A stretch of DNA of 64,000 nt from Oxynema aestuarii AP17 (GCF_012295525.1 NZ_CP051167.1:3207501-3271500), one strand, 5' to 3'; positions 22,501 through 31,325 are shown, counted from the stretch's first letter. Numbers and translations are program-made. Notes: generated by a model from the sequence alone, not told the origin.

Positions 22501-23019
22501 GAAATGAAGCCCGTAGACATTCACGAAGGCATCGACAATACCTTGCTGATCCTGCACAATCGCTGGAAACCGAGGGGCAAACACCTCGGAATCGAACTGG
22601 TGAAAGAATATGGGGATTTGCCGCGCGTCGAATGCTACGCCGGACAGCTCAATCAGGTGTTTATGAATATTTTGGCGAACGCTATGGATGCGTTGGAAAA
22701 CCAACCCCATCCCCAGATCCTCACGATCTCGACAGAAGTTTGTCAAACCGACCCCCGAGGGAATCCGTCTCACGTCAAAATTAAAATTCGCGATAACGGC
22801 CCGGGAATTGAGGAATCGGTGAAAAAACGACTGTTCGATCCGTTCTTCACCACCAAGCCCGTCGGTAAAGGAACGGGGTTGGGCCTGTCGATCAGTTATA
22901 AGATCGTGGTCGAGAAACACGGCGGCCACCTCACCTGCGAGTCCGAACCGGGCAACGGCTGCGAATTTATTATCGAAATTCCCGTCAAACAGCCCGCCGT
23001 CGCCAGTTGGTGCGCCTGA
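19567..23019 (+). CDS. GAF/PAS multi-sensor histidine kinase
   Basis: Large soluble sensor kinase, 1150 residues from the ATG at 19567 (in-frame starts at 19381-19387 would add about 60 residues of basic, low-complexity sequence). Order: an N-terminal GAF-like domain (LTAQICQTPIAAVVL ... YDRNGLWVGSLCAIAPDP), a PAS (TIGIDMKGRVIAWNQGAEKLYGW split around residue 200), a second PAS of the PAS_3 kind (MLHPEDRERVEEEM), a GAF (TSTGIWIINSTANF), and a phytochrome-type GAF (DRCHFLWYLP ... GAVVCSHC) without the bilin-binding Cys at the usual place. A coiled coil precedes the HisKA box [14 protein letters not shown] (His about 890) and HATPase motifs [32 protein letters not shown]. It is monocistronic; the next gene is tRNA-Gln. 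Signal and cognate regulator are unknown. Confidence 0.9.
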   Translation: MNRPLVRTAHATPQARYGGERPPESGGSALQDLTRLTAQICQTPIAAVVLTREQPVQVAASVGVSGERLAQVGQLYEQIAAIAREEGTRGEGWAIADVEADRRLAGKLKSGFRRYLQEDLYDRNGLWVGSLCAIAPDPAPISDEQLESLRSLARLCEADLEQSGGRVSGPWSWTKAEVAREKRRGAAQAEGDVNPEGATIGIDMKGRVIAWNQGAEKLYGWRESEALGRQIDRFVGRDWNPSWETIRERVWEHGDWQGDIIYWKRDLDHQGGYRRSPRAIALTSQWRAQRNRNGLPLAIWTTQIETTTSEGVTGESAVIEIACLRGRSDWGSDTMRASNSLRESKNSVNMMPEGNLATPIPIETVVDNLPVAVYRSSGFEDDDWRRFLGGGLVESFGQPEVESRGPGGRTSYTWAEYKQMLHPEDRERVEEEMQSCIARSQPFDLEYRLVDRDGTYKRLRDRGRGTFDPRGRLLSIDGIVCNQDLEGGSGREEANATVADQRDRIADLSQDMGRLLSDGGSLTEILQRGVEICLDHLDATSTGIWIINSTANFLERQVVAGEPFDEDRFPTRVAIACESGANSQMSPLGRVVCNRQRLYGESSIATEKLDLLEETEADRANWLVYPLMVEDRLVGAIAVISRHCAIAAIRSALEWVTSGLAVAVDRAWAKEALLSRREGLLFRLASQIRNSLDLDTILETAVHEIRSVLQIDRCHFLWYLPIAKQPTLTVTHEARAPELPSLLCEYPPQQSAELAVKIRNLQALRIDDITSATDVEETTRSLIAEMGITSELMLPLETRSGQLGAVVCSHCSGPRPWSQSEVELLQAVVDQLSLAIDQAELYAQTHAAALAAQTQAQQLSEALQNLKQTQAQLIQTEKMSSLGQMVAGIAHEINNPVNFITGNLVHANNYTQDLLELLEAYQLYYPDPVEELKEKAEEIDLDFLVEDLPKILSSMHMGADRIRQIVVSLRNFSRLDEAEMKPVDIHEGIDNTLLILHNRWKPRGKHLGIELVKEYGDLPRVECYAGQLNQVFMNILANAMDALENQPHPQILTISTEVCQTDPRGNPSHVKIKIRDNGPGIEESVKKRLFDPFFTTKPVGKGTGLGLSISYKIVVEKHGGHLTCESEPGNGCEFIIEIPVKQPAVASWCA

Positions 23020-23182
23020 ATCGCCGCGACCCAAAACCGCCGTCCGATGGGGATCGATCCGGCCAGCTTCAGCCGATCGCAGCTTCGGCGATCGCCGAAA
23101 ACGAAAGAAAAAGAAAAAATTTTTTCTAAAACAGTTGACAAACTTCGGGGATGAACTGCTAAGATAACGAAGGTTAAGTCGA

Positions 23183-23254
23183 TGGGGCGTCGCCAAGTGG
23201 TAAGGCAGCTGGTTTTGGTCCAGCCATTCGGAGGTTCGAATCCTTCCGCCCCAG
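23183..23254 (+). tRNA. tRNA-Gln (anticodon TTG)
   Basis: A complete cloverleaf: acceptor stem TGGGGCG/CGCCCCA, D-loop with AAGTGGTAAGGC, anticodon stem GCTGG/CCAGC around the loop TTTTGGT with anticodon TTG, and the T-arm GGAGG TTCGAAT CCTTC. The discriminator base is G and CCA is not encoded. 72 nt, no intron. Confidence 0.95.
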
Positions 23255-23351
23255 TTGGCCGAATCAAAGTTAACGGATTCGATGAGAGTCGATTCTCAGT
23301 TAACCCACTCGAATAGAGGACGCTTGCCATCAGAGTATAGCATCTACACCC

Positions 23352-23379
23352 AGCCCGCTTTCCTTCGAGGAGGCGGGCT
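23352..23379 (+). terminator. Candidate terminator hairpin downstream of tRNA-Gln
   Basis: Inverted repeat AGCCCGC/GCGGGCT with an inner TCCT/AGGA pairing, followed by TTGTCC. The T-run is weak. Its position 98 bp after the tRNA and 89 bp before the HAD gene fits transcription termination. Confidence 0.5.
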
Positions 23380-23467
23380 TTGTCCTGTGGGAGTCCGGCG
23401 AGGGGCGATCGCCCCCGACGGGTAGAAGATATGGGAAGATAGACCCTGAGATGCGCGAATTTTGCCT

Positions 23468-24322
23468 ATGGTTGCACCGATTCCCACCCTGCTAGCCCTC
23501 GACTTTGACGGCGTTCTTTGCGACGGTTCGATCGAATATTTTCAAAGTGCGTGGCGAACTTACGCCCAGATTTGGGAGGGTGAGACCGCGATCGCCCCTT
23601 CCGGTTTAGCCGAACGGTTTTATCCGTTGCGACCCGTCATCGAAACGGGTTGGGAGATGCCCGTATTGATCCGGGCTTTGCTCAAAGGGGTGCCCGACGA
23701 GCAGATTTTACGGGATTGGGGGACGATCTCCCAAAAGATCGTCACCCAAGAGGATCTCGATCCCGGGGCGATCGCCGCCCGCCTGGATCGGATTCGCGAC
23801 GAGTGGATCGCCTCGGATTTAGACGGGTGGCTGTCGTTGCATCGCTTTTATCCGGGAACGATCGCACGCATCAAGCCCCTGGTGGATCCTGCAGAGACGG
23901 GGGATACAGCTTCGGCGTCCCTTGGCGAACGGATTAAACTGGTCATTATTACGACGAAAGAGGAACGCTTCGTGCGATCGCTGTTGGGACAACAAGGAAT
24001 CGAACTCGATCGCGATGCGGTCTACGGAAAAGGCGTGAAACGACCGAAGCCGGATATCCTCAAAACATTACTCGCGCAAGAACCGCAACCGCCTCAGATT
24101 TGGTTTGTCGAAGATCGGTTTAAAACCCTGGAAGCCGTGCGAAAATACCCCGAACTCGACGCGATCGCCCTTTATTTAGCCGATTGGGGCTATAACACGA
24201 CCGGGGAGCGATCGGCAGCCCGAGCTCATCCCAGCATCGAGTTACTGTCCTTGGATCGGTTCGGTCGGGGTTTTGGGGAGTGGAGAGTCGGGAGTCGGGA
24301 ATCGGGAATCGGGAGTGAGTAG
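23468..24322 (+). CDS. HAD-superfamily hydrolase
   Basis: Predicted phosphatase of the haloacid dehalogenase fold, 284 residues from the ATG at 23468 (a TTG two codons upstream is the alternative). Motif I is DFDGVLCDG at residues 12-20, with the nucleophile Asp and the general acid Asp two residues later. Motif II is the Thr in VIITTKE, motif III the Lys in KRPKPDIL, motif IV the acidic pair in WFVEDRF. A helical cap (about 30-150) lies between motifs I and II, so it is a C1-cap member. Substrate unknown. The last 14 residues (GEWRVGSRESGIGSE) come from a GGGAGTCGGGAATCGGG-like tandem repeat at 24281-24318 and are probably not part of the fold. It is followed 119 bp later by the NurA-like gene. 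Confidence 0.82.
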   Translation: MVAPIPTLLALDFDGVLCDGSIEYFQSAWRTYAQIWEGETAIAPSGLAERFYPLRPVIETGWEMPVLIRALLKGVPDEQILRDWGTISQKIVTQEDLDPGAIAARLDRIRDEWIASDLDGWLSLHRFYPGTIARIKPLVDPAETGDTASASLGERIKLVIITTKEERFVRSLLGQQGIELDRDAVYGKGVKRPKPDILKTLLAQEPQPPQIWFVEDRFKTLEAVRKYPELDAIALYLADWGYNTTGERSAARAHPSIELLSLDRFGRGFGEWRVGSRESGIGSE

Positions 24323-24441
24323 GCAAGAGTTAAGCTGTCGAGCATTGACATAGGGCGATCGCGATGCTCGTCTTCCCCGCAAACTGATATTCCGTGTCCA
24401 TCTCATTGACAAACCGCTCACCGTCTCAATCTAAAATCTAA

Positions 24442-25674
24442 ATGCTTGATTTAAACAAAATTGCGCGGCAAATGCAGGGAATTAGCCAGCATTTGACCAA
24501 AGAAGCGGAAGCGGCGCGATCGCGCTTGGAACAAGCTCAAATGCTGCTCGATCGAGCCAGTCAGCGCCAAGCCATTTTGATTGCGGAACGGGAAGACTGG
24601 CAAGATCGGATGGCTTTTTCTCCGGCGGTTCCCGTCGAACCCCTCGATATGCGCCCCTACATCGCCACGCCGCCGCAGGTACAAACGGTTTTGGCGACGG
24701 ACGGTTCTCAGATCGCCCCTTCTCATCACGAAATTGCTTATTGTTATTTGATTAATATCGGTCGGGTTTTACTGCACTACGGTCAAAGTCGGTTACCTTT
24801 ACTCGATAGCTTGCCCGAAGTGTTTTACAAACCCGAGGATTTGTACGGATCGTTGAAATGGGGAATCCGAACGGAAGAGTGGATGGGGTATCGGCGGGCG
24901 GTTTCCGAAGCGACGGCGTTAGCTGATTTGGGGTGTTGGTGGCGATCGCAGCAAGCCGGGGAAGACCCCTCGTCAACCGCCGTGCCTATTTTAGCAATGG
25001 TAGACGGTTCGTTAGTGTACTGGTTTTTGGAACCCCTCCCGACTGACGCCCGCCACGAGATTCTGTCGGGTATTTTATCGGCGTGGGAACGCCTGCGAGT
25101 GGCGAAGGTGCCATTAGTGGGCTATTTAAGTGCGTCCCGCAGTGGGGAAGCGTTGAGCTTTTTGCGCTTGCAAGCTTGTCCCTACGACCATCCGGACTGT
25201 TTCACTCACTGTCCGATCGATGCGGATGCGATCGCGCGGTCTTACGAGAATAAAGCGCCGTGTCAGGTGTTCGACCCGTTACGAGATGCGACCTTTTGGG
25301 CGTCGGTGTTGGAACCGGGACAGCGTAGCCCGTTATGGCGCAGTTCGTCGCGGATTTTGGATTTATACGACGATCGCCTCCGTGTTTATTTTTGTTACTT
25401 GCATGTCGGTCCGGAGGTGGCGCGGGTGGATGTTCCGGAGTGGGTGGCACAAGATCGAGAAACTTTTGAAATGGCGTTGAGTTTGGTGTTGGGACAAGTT
25501 CACAAAGGATATGGCTATCCGGTTGCCCTGGCGGAGGCTCACAATCAGGCGGTGGTTCGTGGCGGCGATCGGGCTCGTTTCTTCGCCTTGTTAGAGCGGG
25601 AAATGATTAAGGCGGGATTGACCAATGTGGGGATTTCGTATAAGGAAGCTCGCAAGCGCGGCAGTATCGCTTAG
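24442..25674 (+). CDS. NurA-domain DNA double-strand break repair nuclease
   Basis: A 410-residue protein with features of the NurA nuclease family, whose archaeal members resect DNA ends with HerA. The N-terminal 70 residues are a coiled coil (EAEAARSRLEQAQMLLDRAS). The first metal-binding motif is TDGSQIAPS near residue 88, the second is MVDGSLVYWFL around residue 190. Late conserved pieces are YFCYLHVGPEVARVDVPEW (split) and GYPVALAEAHNQAVV. Family knowledge: the Asp in DGS coordinates the catalytic metal. No HerA ATPase gene lies in the window. The start is the ATG at 24442 with only a weak ribosome-binding site. It marks the end of a core block; composition changes right after it. Confidence 0.8.
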   Translation: MLDLNKIARQMQGISQHLTKEAEAARSRLEQAQMLLDRASQRQAILIAEREDWQDRMAFSPAVPVEPLDMRPYIATPPQVQTVLATDGSQIAPSHHEIAYCYLINIGRVLLHYGQSRLPLLDSLPEVFYKPEDLYGSLKWGIRTEEWMGYRRAVSEATALADLGCWWRSQQAGEDPSSTAVPILAMVDGSLVYWFLEPLPTDARHEILSGILSAWERLRVAKVPLVGYLSASRSGEALSFLRLQACPYDHPDCFTHCPIDADAIARSYENKAPCQVFDPLRDATFWASVLEPGQRSPLWRSSSRILDLYDDRLRVYFCYLHVGPEVARVDVPEWVAQDRETFEMALSLVLGQVHKGYGYPVALAEAHNQAVVRGGDRARFFALLEREMIKAGLTNVGISYKEARKRGSIA

Positions 25675-25694
25675 CACGGTCCCATCGGCTCCCC

Positions 25695-25820
25695 TGCGCT
25701 CGTCGTTGGGGGTTAGTTTGCGCGGTTCGTCCAGAAGGTTGCGATGGCGATTGTCCGGACTACGAGGCCGATCCGGAATTAGCAGGAGGGAGGTAGAGGG
25801 GTCATAGGGGGCGGCGATCG
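25695..25820 (+). pseudogene. Broken partial copy of the small Cys-rich gene at 31.2 kb
   Basis: This segment aligns along about 125 bp with 31224-31346, including the shared run GGCGATTGTCCGGACTACGA and the tail GGAGGTAGAGGGGTCATAGG. In the copy, indels put stop codons in the frame and the first half of the gene, with its CxxC, is missing. It is a decayed direct duplicate that marks the left edge of the AT-rich block. Confidence 0.75.
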
Positions 25821-25949
25821 GCTCGATTGAGGATGGGAGGGGTCTGTTTTGAAGATAATTGAAGGCGGCACAACGGCGCGGACTGAGCGATTCGAGTTGG
25901 ATGTGGATTCCAAGAGACTTCGCCAGGGGAACAAAGTAACGGAAAAGTA

Positions 25950-26127
25950 ACGGAAAAAGTCGAAAGCGGCTTGCCACAGGTCGGAGACGAGATCGTTACC
26001 GAAGCCGCAAACGGTTACGATTCGAGCCACCTCCAGGGCGGTAGTGACGGTATTCCCCCCGGTCGGCGACTTGCGCCCCTGCTTTGGTGGCAATTTGAGA
26101 ACCCGTGGAGATCGTTACTTTTGGCAT
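25950..26127 (-). pseudogene. Possible frameshifted N-terminal gene fragment
   Basis: On the minus strand an ATG at 26127 opens MPKVTISTGSQIATKAGA and runs into VADRG; the sense of the text then continues in another frame as GGNTVTTALEVARIV. Joined, this faintly resembles the N-terminus of gamma-glutamyltransferases (SxxAxxAGxxxLxxGGNAVDAA). The rest of such a gene is absent. Treat as a remnant of uncertain origin. The remainder of 25821-26131 holds nothing I recognise. Confidence 0.25.
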
Positions 26128-26131
26128 CGTT

Positions 26132-26773
26132 TTAAGTACAAAAACGCAACATCGATTGAGCTTCAGATTTCATAGTCGAGAGCGACACTAAACCATGAAT
26201 CCAGGGAGTCAAAGTCACGGGTAAAAGAACTAACATCCAAAAAGGATGAAAGGTATAATTAATCGATGTCTTTGCCAGGATGGCTATCCCAAATATTAAA
26301 CAGAAGAAGAAAAAAGGAATAAGATAAATAAACCAAAATAACAATCCAGTAGTTTTCCACCGTTTTATTGATTTGGAAAATCCTACTTTTTGACTAAAGT
26401 ATCGCATCGCCACACAAAAAACAATAATAGCGACGAGGCTGGCAAAAAAGTAAAAGATCCTCAATGCTAATACCCATAAAGGAAATTCGTAAATAAAGTG
26501 TTCGTGCAGGGCGTCTATCGCTCCTAAAATGGTCACATTTTTTACGAAAGACATACTTTTTGGGTAGCAACCACCAATCTTTATTTTAGATAAGTGAATT
26601 GTGCCGTAGACCATCAAGAGCATCCCAATAAAATCATGAACCAAATCGAATTGAACGGATCCCCAATCTACGGGCTTAGAAAGTGTAACATCGACCAAGC
26701 AAATCAAAATTCCCCAAAAAATTAATCGTAAAGACAATATTAGTTTGTGGAGATCTCCGAGCGTTATCTTCAT
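26132..26773 (-). CDS. Integral membrane protein of unknown function
   Basis: A 213-residue protein I do not recognise. It has about five hydrophobic segments: LRLIFWGILICLVDVTL (about 15-32), FIGMLLMVYGTIHL (48-62), LWVLALRIFYFFASLVAIIV (98-118), LLFWFIYLIPFFFFCLIFGI (145-165) and FWMLVLLPVTLTPWIHGLV (178-196). Loops carry Lys/Arg clusters (RYFSQKVGFSKSIKRWK). The codon use is AT-rich, unlike the HIP1-rich genes to the left. There is no operon partner: the next gene lies 1 kb away on the other strand. It may be transferred DNA; no function can be assigned. Confidence 0.6.
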   Translation of the reverse strand: MKITLGDLHKLILSLRLIFWGILICLVDVTLSKPVDWGSVQFDLVHDFIGMLLMVYGTIHLSKIKIGGCYPKSMSFVKNVTILGAIDALHEHFIYEFPLWVLALRIFYFFASLVAIIVFCVAMRYFSQKVGFSKSIKRWKTTGLLFWFIYLIPFFFFCLIFGIAILAKTSINYTFHPFWMLVLLPVTLTPWIHGLVSLSTMKSEAQSMLRFCT

Positions 26774-27171
26774 AATAGTCCTCCGGCTGACCTCTCATTC
26801 AAGCCAAAAGAGGCAATAAGTCTCGTCACACTTTCCCAGAATGATTTTACTAATATATTAAATATATTCCTGGGAAGCAACGGCGTAGGCTTTATCAAGA
26901 TTTTGACTCGATTATTTGAAGTCCAATAACAAGTGAATGATTAAAATTAGCTAGCAAATTCCTCAGTACAAATCGGCAAATTTATGAAAAAGTCTAATGA
27001 GCGAACGATTCAAATCAATCCAAACGAGCTAATTGATGATGGAGACGCCTATCTACGTCATAACACGGACAAGCGGGTCAGGAGCTTTTTATTATCAAAT
27101 TGAAACAATTTTGACGAAAGGTGACGATTTCGCAGCGATAACACAAGCTTCCTCATTTGATTGATTCAGCC
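26774..27171. other. AT-rich gap with one 39-codon open frame
   Basis: No sizable gene. A short frame at 26984-27103 (plus) encodes MKKSNERTIQINPNELIDDG and 19 more residues; it has no clear ribosome-binding site and no recognised relatives, so it may be a gene relic. Confidence 0.4.
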
Positions 27172-27354
27172 ATGAATAACGTCGAGATTGTCCGGCATTT
27201 GTATCGAGCTGTCGTCGCGGTACCTACAAAGCGACGGGGAAATCCATGCGCGCGCCCAAGGCTTCGGTGTGGACATTATGCGACGGGCGGATTGTCAAAT
27301 TCGTTCAGTACATCGATACGTTGGGAGTATTTCGCGCTACTCTGCCCGCATAAA
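27172..27354 (+). pseudogene. SnoaL-like / ketosteroid-isomerase-like protein remnant
   Basis: Opens MNNVEIVRHLYRAVV, a typical SnoaL-like start, then jumps within 50 bases to the C-terminal part of such proteins in another frame (GTYKATGKSMRAP, KASVWTLCDGRIVKF). A further frame change gives VQYIDTLGVFRA and a stop. About half of the normal 125-135 residues is missing and at least two frameshifts are present, so no fold can form. It sits in the accessory block; 27355-27800 shows no other gene. Confidence 0.65.
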
Positions 27355-27800
27355 TTTACGCACCCGGTGAGGTTACCGTGAAAGGAGACGCGATCGATAC
27401 GGTCGGTCAGTAACACTTAGATTGAGTACCTTTGATGAGAAAGGACAGGAGCGAGCGATTCTGTTTGGGAGGGACTTGGCGATCGGCGCCAATGGAAAGC
27501 GGCCTTGTCTGGCTTCCCTTTAGCGTGTCACACTCTCAGGGCGATGTTATTGGAGGGAACAGATTCTTTCAAAGCCTTTCAATTATGTAGACATTGGAAC
27601 TGTACTAGGTTATAACAAGAGTTAAATTTCTTGAATACAGTTAGGGAGCATCTACTATGCTGTTTTACTATCAACCGCTTGATATTTAGCATTTTTTTGT
27701 CATAAATTGCTCATTTATATTCGTTCAACTTTGCCAATGAGCTGAGAGTTTGTATGTGATTTCAAGAATATTTAAAGACAAATAAAGGGAGTTCAAAAAA

Positions 27801-28391
27801 ATGAAATCTAACTTTTTGAGGATTCTCGTATTATTTTTAATTGGACATGTCAGTTCTACCAAAGAAGTAGGAGCGTCAACAAATCTCCAATTGTTATCCC
27901 GTCAATCTTGTTATAACTGTGATTCGATTGCACCCAAAGGAAGTCAAATAAAAACTATAAAACCAGGAATGTTTTTGAAAAATGGGTTGATGTATAGATA
28001 TTTAGAGGATTTAAAATTAGATAATTCAATGAAGACTGAATTAGAAATACAGGGAGAAGAATTTTATGGTTTTGAGTTAAATGATATCGAGTTTGTCAAG
28101 ATAAATTTAACGGATAGTCAAAACGTAGAAAACCAATGTGTTGAAGAAGAAAAAATCAAGGTTAAGGAAGCCGAAACAGTCTTAGATGATGGTGAAAATA
28201 ATAACTCTGTTGTGGAGACGATGGGGATAAGAATAAATATCGATCCAACACCAATTCATAGAGTATCAGGAGGAAGTCGTAGCCCAACTATGAACTGTTT
28301 TAGAGATAATGGGAGAAATAACAACCATAGTTTACCATCATCGGAAAGGGGTGCAACTCCAATCCCAAGAGTTGGAGGAGGAACTCGTTGA
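27801..28391 (+). CDS. Predicted secreted protein of unknown function
   Basis: A 196-residue protein with an N-terminal signal sequence (MKSNFLRILVLFLIGHVSS, cleavage probably near residues 20-28). It is preceded by AAAGGGAG. The mature part has two Cys close together (SCYNCDS), an acidic middle (KVKEAETVLDDGENN) and a C-terminus with two imperfect copies of a Pro/Gly/Arg motif: PTPIHRVSGGSR and ATPIPRVGGGTR. The gene is strongly AT-rich. It lies 165 bp upstream of the exported TPR-CHAT gene on the same strand, which suggests co-expression and possibly that it is a partner or substrate of the CHAT protein; that is inference. I do not recognise the family. Confidence 0.6.
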   Translation: MKSNFLRILVLFLIGHVSSTKEVGASTNLQLLSRQSCYNCDSIAPKGSQIKTIKPGMFLKNGLMYRYLEDLKLDNSMKTELEIQGEEFYGFELNDIEFVKINLTDSQNVENQCVEEEKIKVKEAETVLDDGENNNSVVETMGIRINIDPTPIHRVSGGSRSPTMNCFRDNGRNNNHSLPSSERGATPIPRVGGGTR

Positions 28392-28556
28392 TTAGAAAAT
28401 GTCAATGAAAAATACTAATGTTCCTAACCAGGATAGGCTTTTGGTAGTGAAAAATTTGCACTCTTTCAAGTCAACCGGATGAAATTATGGGAAACTGATG
28501 ACAACTAAAGACGATCGCTGAAGTGTTTTTCGATAAGTGTTGGGAGAGTTTGTACT

Positions 28557-31057
28557 ATGTTATTTCGATACAAGTATCTTCGCCTATCTGTACTTGTGCT
28601 CATGTTGATGGTTGGCACTCATGTAGTAACAGCGATTCAGCACAAAGAATTCGTTGAGGTAGCCAACGCTCAAACGGAGGAGGAACAAAAACAGGAAGCA
28701 GATCGGCTGATAGATGCGGGGAAAGAACAGTACGAAAGCAGTGAATTTGCCGAAGCATTACAATCATATGAACAAGCGCTAAAAATCTATCGAATGATTA
28801 ATGACAAAAGTCAAGAAGGTAATACTCTTAATCACCTCGGACTGGTTTATGCCGATCTGGGAGAGTACAGTCGAGCTCAAGAATTTTACGAACAGTCTCT
28901 CAGCATTTTCCAACAACTTGACGATCGATTAGGAATTGGCAATTCTTTCAAGGGATTGGGATTAGTGTATCGAAATTTAGGAGAATATGCAGTAGCTCAA
29001 CAATACTACGAACAAGCCTTAGTTATTTTTCGGGAAATTGGAAAAAAAAAGCTGAAGGTACTACTTTAACTGGGCTGGGAAATCTTCACCTAGCATTGGG
29101 ACAATATATTTATGCTAAACAATACTACGAGCAATCTTTGCGGCTTCATCAAAAAATTGGCAGCCGCCGAGGAGAAGGGTATGCACTCAATAATCTTGGG
29201 GTAGTTTATGACAAGATTCAAGAATACGGAACAGCACAAAATTTTTATGAAAAATCCTTATTGATTTTTCAAGAGATAGGAGATAGAGCAGGTGAAAGTA
29301 TTGCTTTAAATAATTTAGGAGCGCTTCACAATAATCGTCAAGAATATCCCGAAGCAGAGTATTACTATGAACGCTCTTTAGCGATCGCTCAAGAAATTGG
29401 AGATCGAGCAGGACAGGGAATTGCTTTGAATAACTTGGGTCTAGTTTACCAGAATCTGACAAATTATGATATAGCTCAAGAAGCCTATCAAGAATCCTTG
29501 GGAATATTTCAAAAAATTGGAGATAAAATTGGAGCGATTAACACTCTATATAATTTAGGGCGACTGTACGATAAAAAACAAAATTATAACCAAGCATCAA
29601 AATATTTGTTTGAAGCAATACAGTTCATAGAAGAACTTCGCCCAGGCTTAAGTGACGAACAAAAAATATCATTATTTGAAAAGCACGTAAAAACTTACGA
29701 AATCCTCCAAAAAGTTTTAGTCTTAAAAAATCGTACCGATGCAGCTCTCGAAGTGGCTGAACGAGGGCGAGCCAGAGCCTTCGTGGAATTGCTTGCCCAA
29801 CAAGTGACCAATATTGAAGATCGAGATTTGACTGTAACTCCAGTAGATCTGATTAAAATCAAAGAAATTGCTGTCGAGCAAAATGCTACGATCGTACAAT
29901 ATTCGCAAATTTATGATGAATTTTTTGTTAAAAACTTAAATAAATGGCGGGAATCAGAGCTATATATTTGGGTAATTAAACCCACCGGAGAGATAGTATT
30001 TCGACGTAGCAATCTCAAATTTTTATGGCAGGAAGAAAATAGTTTTTTAGCTCAACTCATAGCCGAAGGGAGATGTTTCAACAATTACGTTTGTCGTCGG
30101 CATATCAGGGTTGCCCAAACTGGATATGGAGGAACGGAGGTTCGCAGTGATGGGACTATTGATTTCAATCAGGAAGCCACACAACAGCAAAGGGTTACAA
30201 TAGCTCAACCACAGCAAAGAGAATGGGAGCAACTCCATCAGTTATTGATTGAACCAATCTCCGATTTACTGCCAACCGATCCAGAAGAACGAGTGATTTT
30301 CGTTCCTCAAGCTTCCCTGTTCCTGGTGCCGTTTCCAGCCCTGCAAGATGCGAACGGCACCTATCTGATTGAAAAGCATACCGTTCTCACCGCGCCTTCG
30401 ATTCAAGTGCTGGATTTGACCCGGCAGCAAAAACTGGCTCAAAGGGAAAGGAAGGACAACCTACTCATTGTTGGGAATCCCACAATGCCCTCTGTAGGAC
30501 AACCACCTCAGCCGCTATCTCCCCTACCCGGTGCAGAAGAAGAAGCCCAAGAGATCGCCCAACTACTTAAGGTCACACCCTTGATTGGGTCTCAAGCCAC
30601 CGAATCGGTAGTGGTGGAGCAGATGCTCTCGTCACGCATTATCCATCTCGCTACTCACGGCAGCTTTGACCCGAATCGCGGGATTGGCAGTTGGATTGCC
30701 CTAACCCCGACTAGCTCCGACGACGGATTTCTGAAAGCGGAGGAAATCTTTGAGCTTGACCTCAACGCCGAGTTGGTGGTGCTATCTGCTTGCGATACGG
30801 GACGGGGGAAAATTACTGGTGATGGAGTGGTGGGCTTATCCCGCTCGTTGATCTCGGCTGGTGTACCCAGCGTTTTGGTATCGTTGTGGAAAGTGGATGA
30901 TGCGGCCACTGCCTATCTGATGCGCGAGTTCTACAAAAACTGGCTCGATGGTAGCGATAAAGCCCAGGCACTCCGTCAAGCGATGCTCCTCACCATGCAG
31001 CAGTATCCGAACCCACAAAACTGGGCAGCCTTTACCTTGATTGGGGAGGCGCAATGA
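28557..31057 (+). CDS. Exported TPR-CHAT protein, coding frame shifted at an A9 run
   Basis: CHAT domains are caspase-like peptidase folds. The gene opens at 28557 (GGGAGAG 8 bases upstream) with a signal peptide (LRLSVLVLMLMVGTHVVTA), followed by a row of about eight TPR units of the YxxAxxxYExSLxIxxxIGD type. After residue 165 the frame meets a stop (29067). The next frame begins around 29050 and continues the TPR array without a gap, without a usable start codon, and into the CHAT domain. Catalytic residues are intact: His in HLATHGSFD and Cys in LSACDTGRG. The shift point is nine A (29042-29050) in the context A AAA AAG, a classic -1 slippery heptamer; a single added A gives one 833-residue protein. 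It could be programmed slippage, a true lesion, or a sequencing error. Confidence 0.8.
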
Positions 31058-31187
31058 CTCAACTCTCTCTGAGGTGAGGCGATTCTCCTCCAAAGAGCGA
31101 TCGGTGTCATTGAGGTTTTTAGATAGAAGACGAGGCAACGAGGCAGGGAGGCTACAGCAAAAGGAGACGCGATCGCCCCTCGATGAA

Positions 31188-31325
31188 ATGAAGATCCCCC
31201 GCCTTTGCAAAACTTGTGTGTATTGCGCTCATTATTGGGCGTCGGTTTGCGCGGTTCGTCCCGAGGGTTCCGATGGCGATTGTCCGGACTACGAGGCCGA
31301 CCGGGAATTAGCGGGAGGGAGGTAG
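31188..31325 (+). CDS. Small Cys-rich protein (46 residues)
   Basis: Encodes MKIPRLCKTCVYCAHYWASV then CAVRPEGSDGDCPDYEAD and a short tail. Cys pattern: C-x2-C-x2-C ... C ... C, with a His after the first cluster, suggesting metal binding. It resembles the short cyanobacterial DUF6464-type proteins (CxxF/Y ... CAVxPxGP ... CxDFE); that link is from memory and tentative. A partial, broken direct copy lies 5.5 kb upstream at 25695-25820. It ends 38 bp before the hairpin repeat element at 31384. Confidence 0.5.
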   Translation: MKIPRLCKTCVYCAHYWASVCAVRPEGSDGDCPDYEADRELAGGR

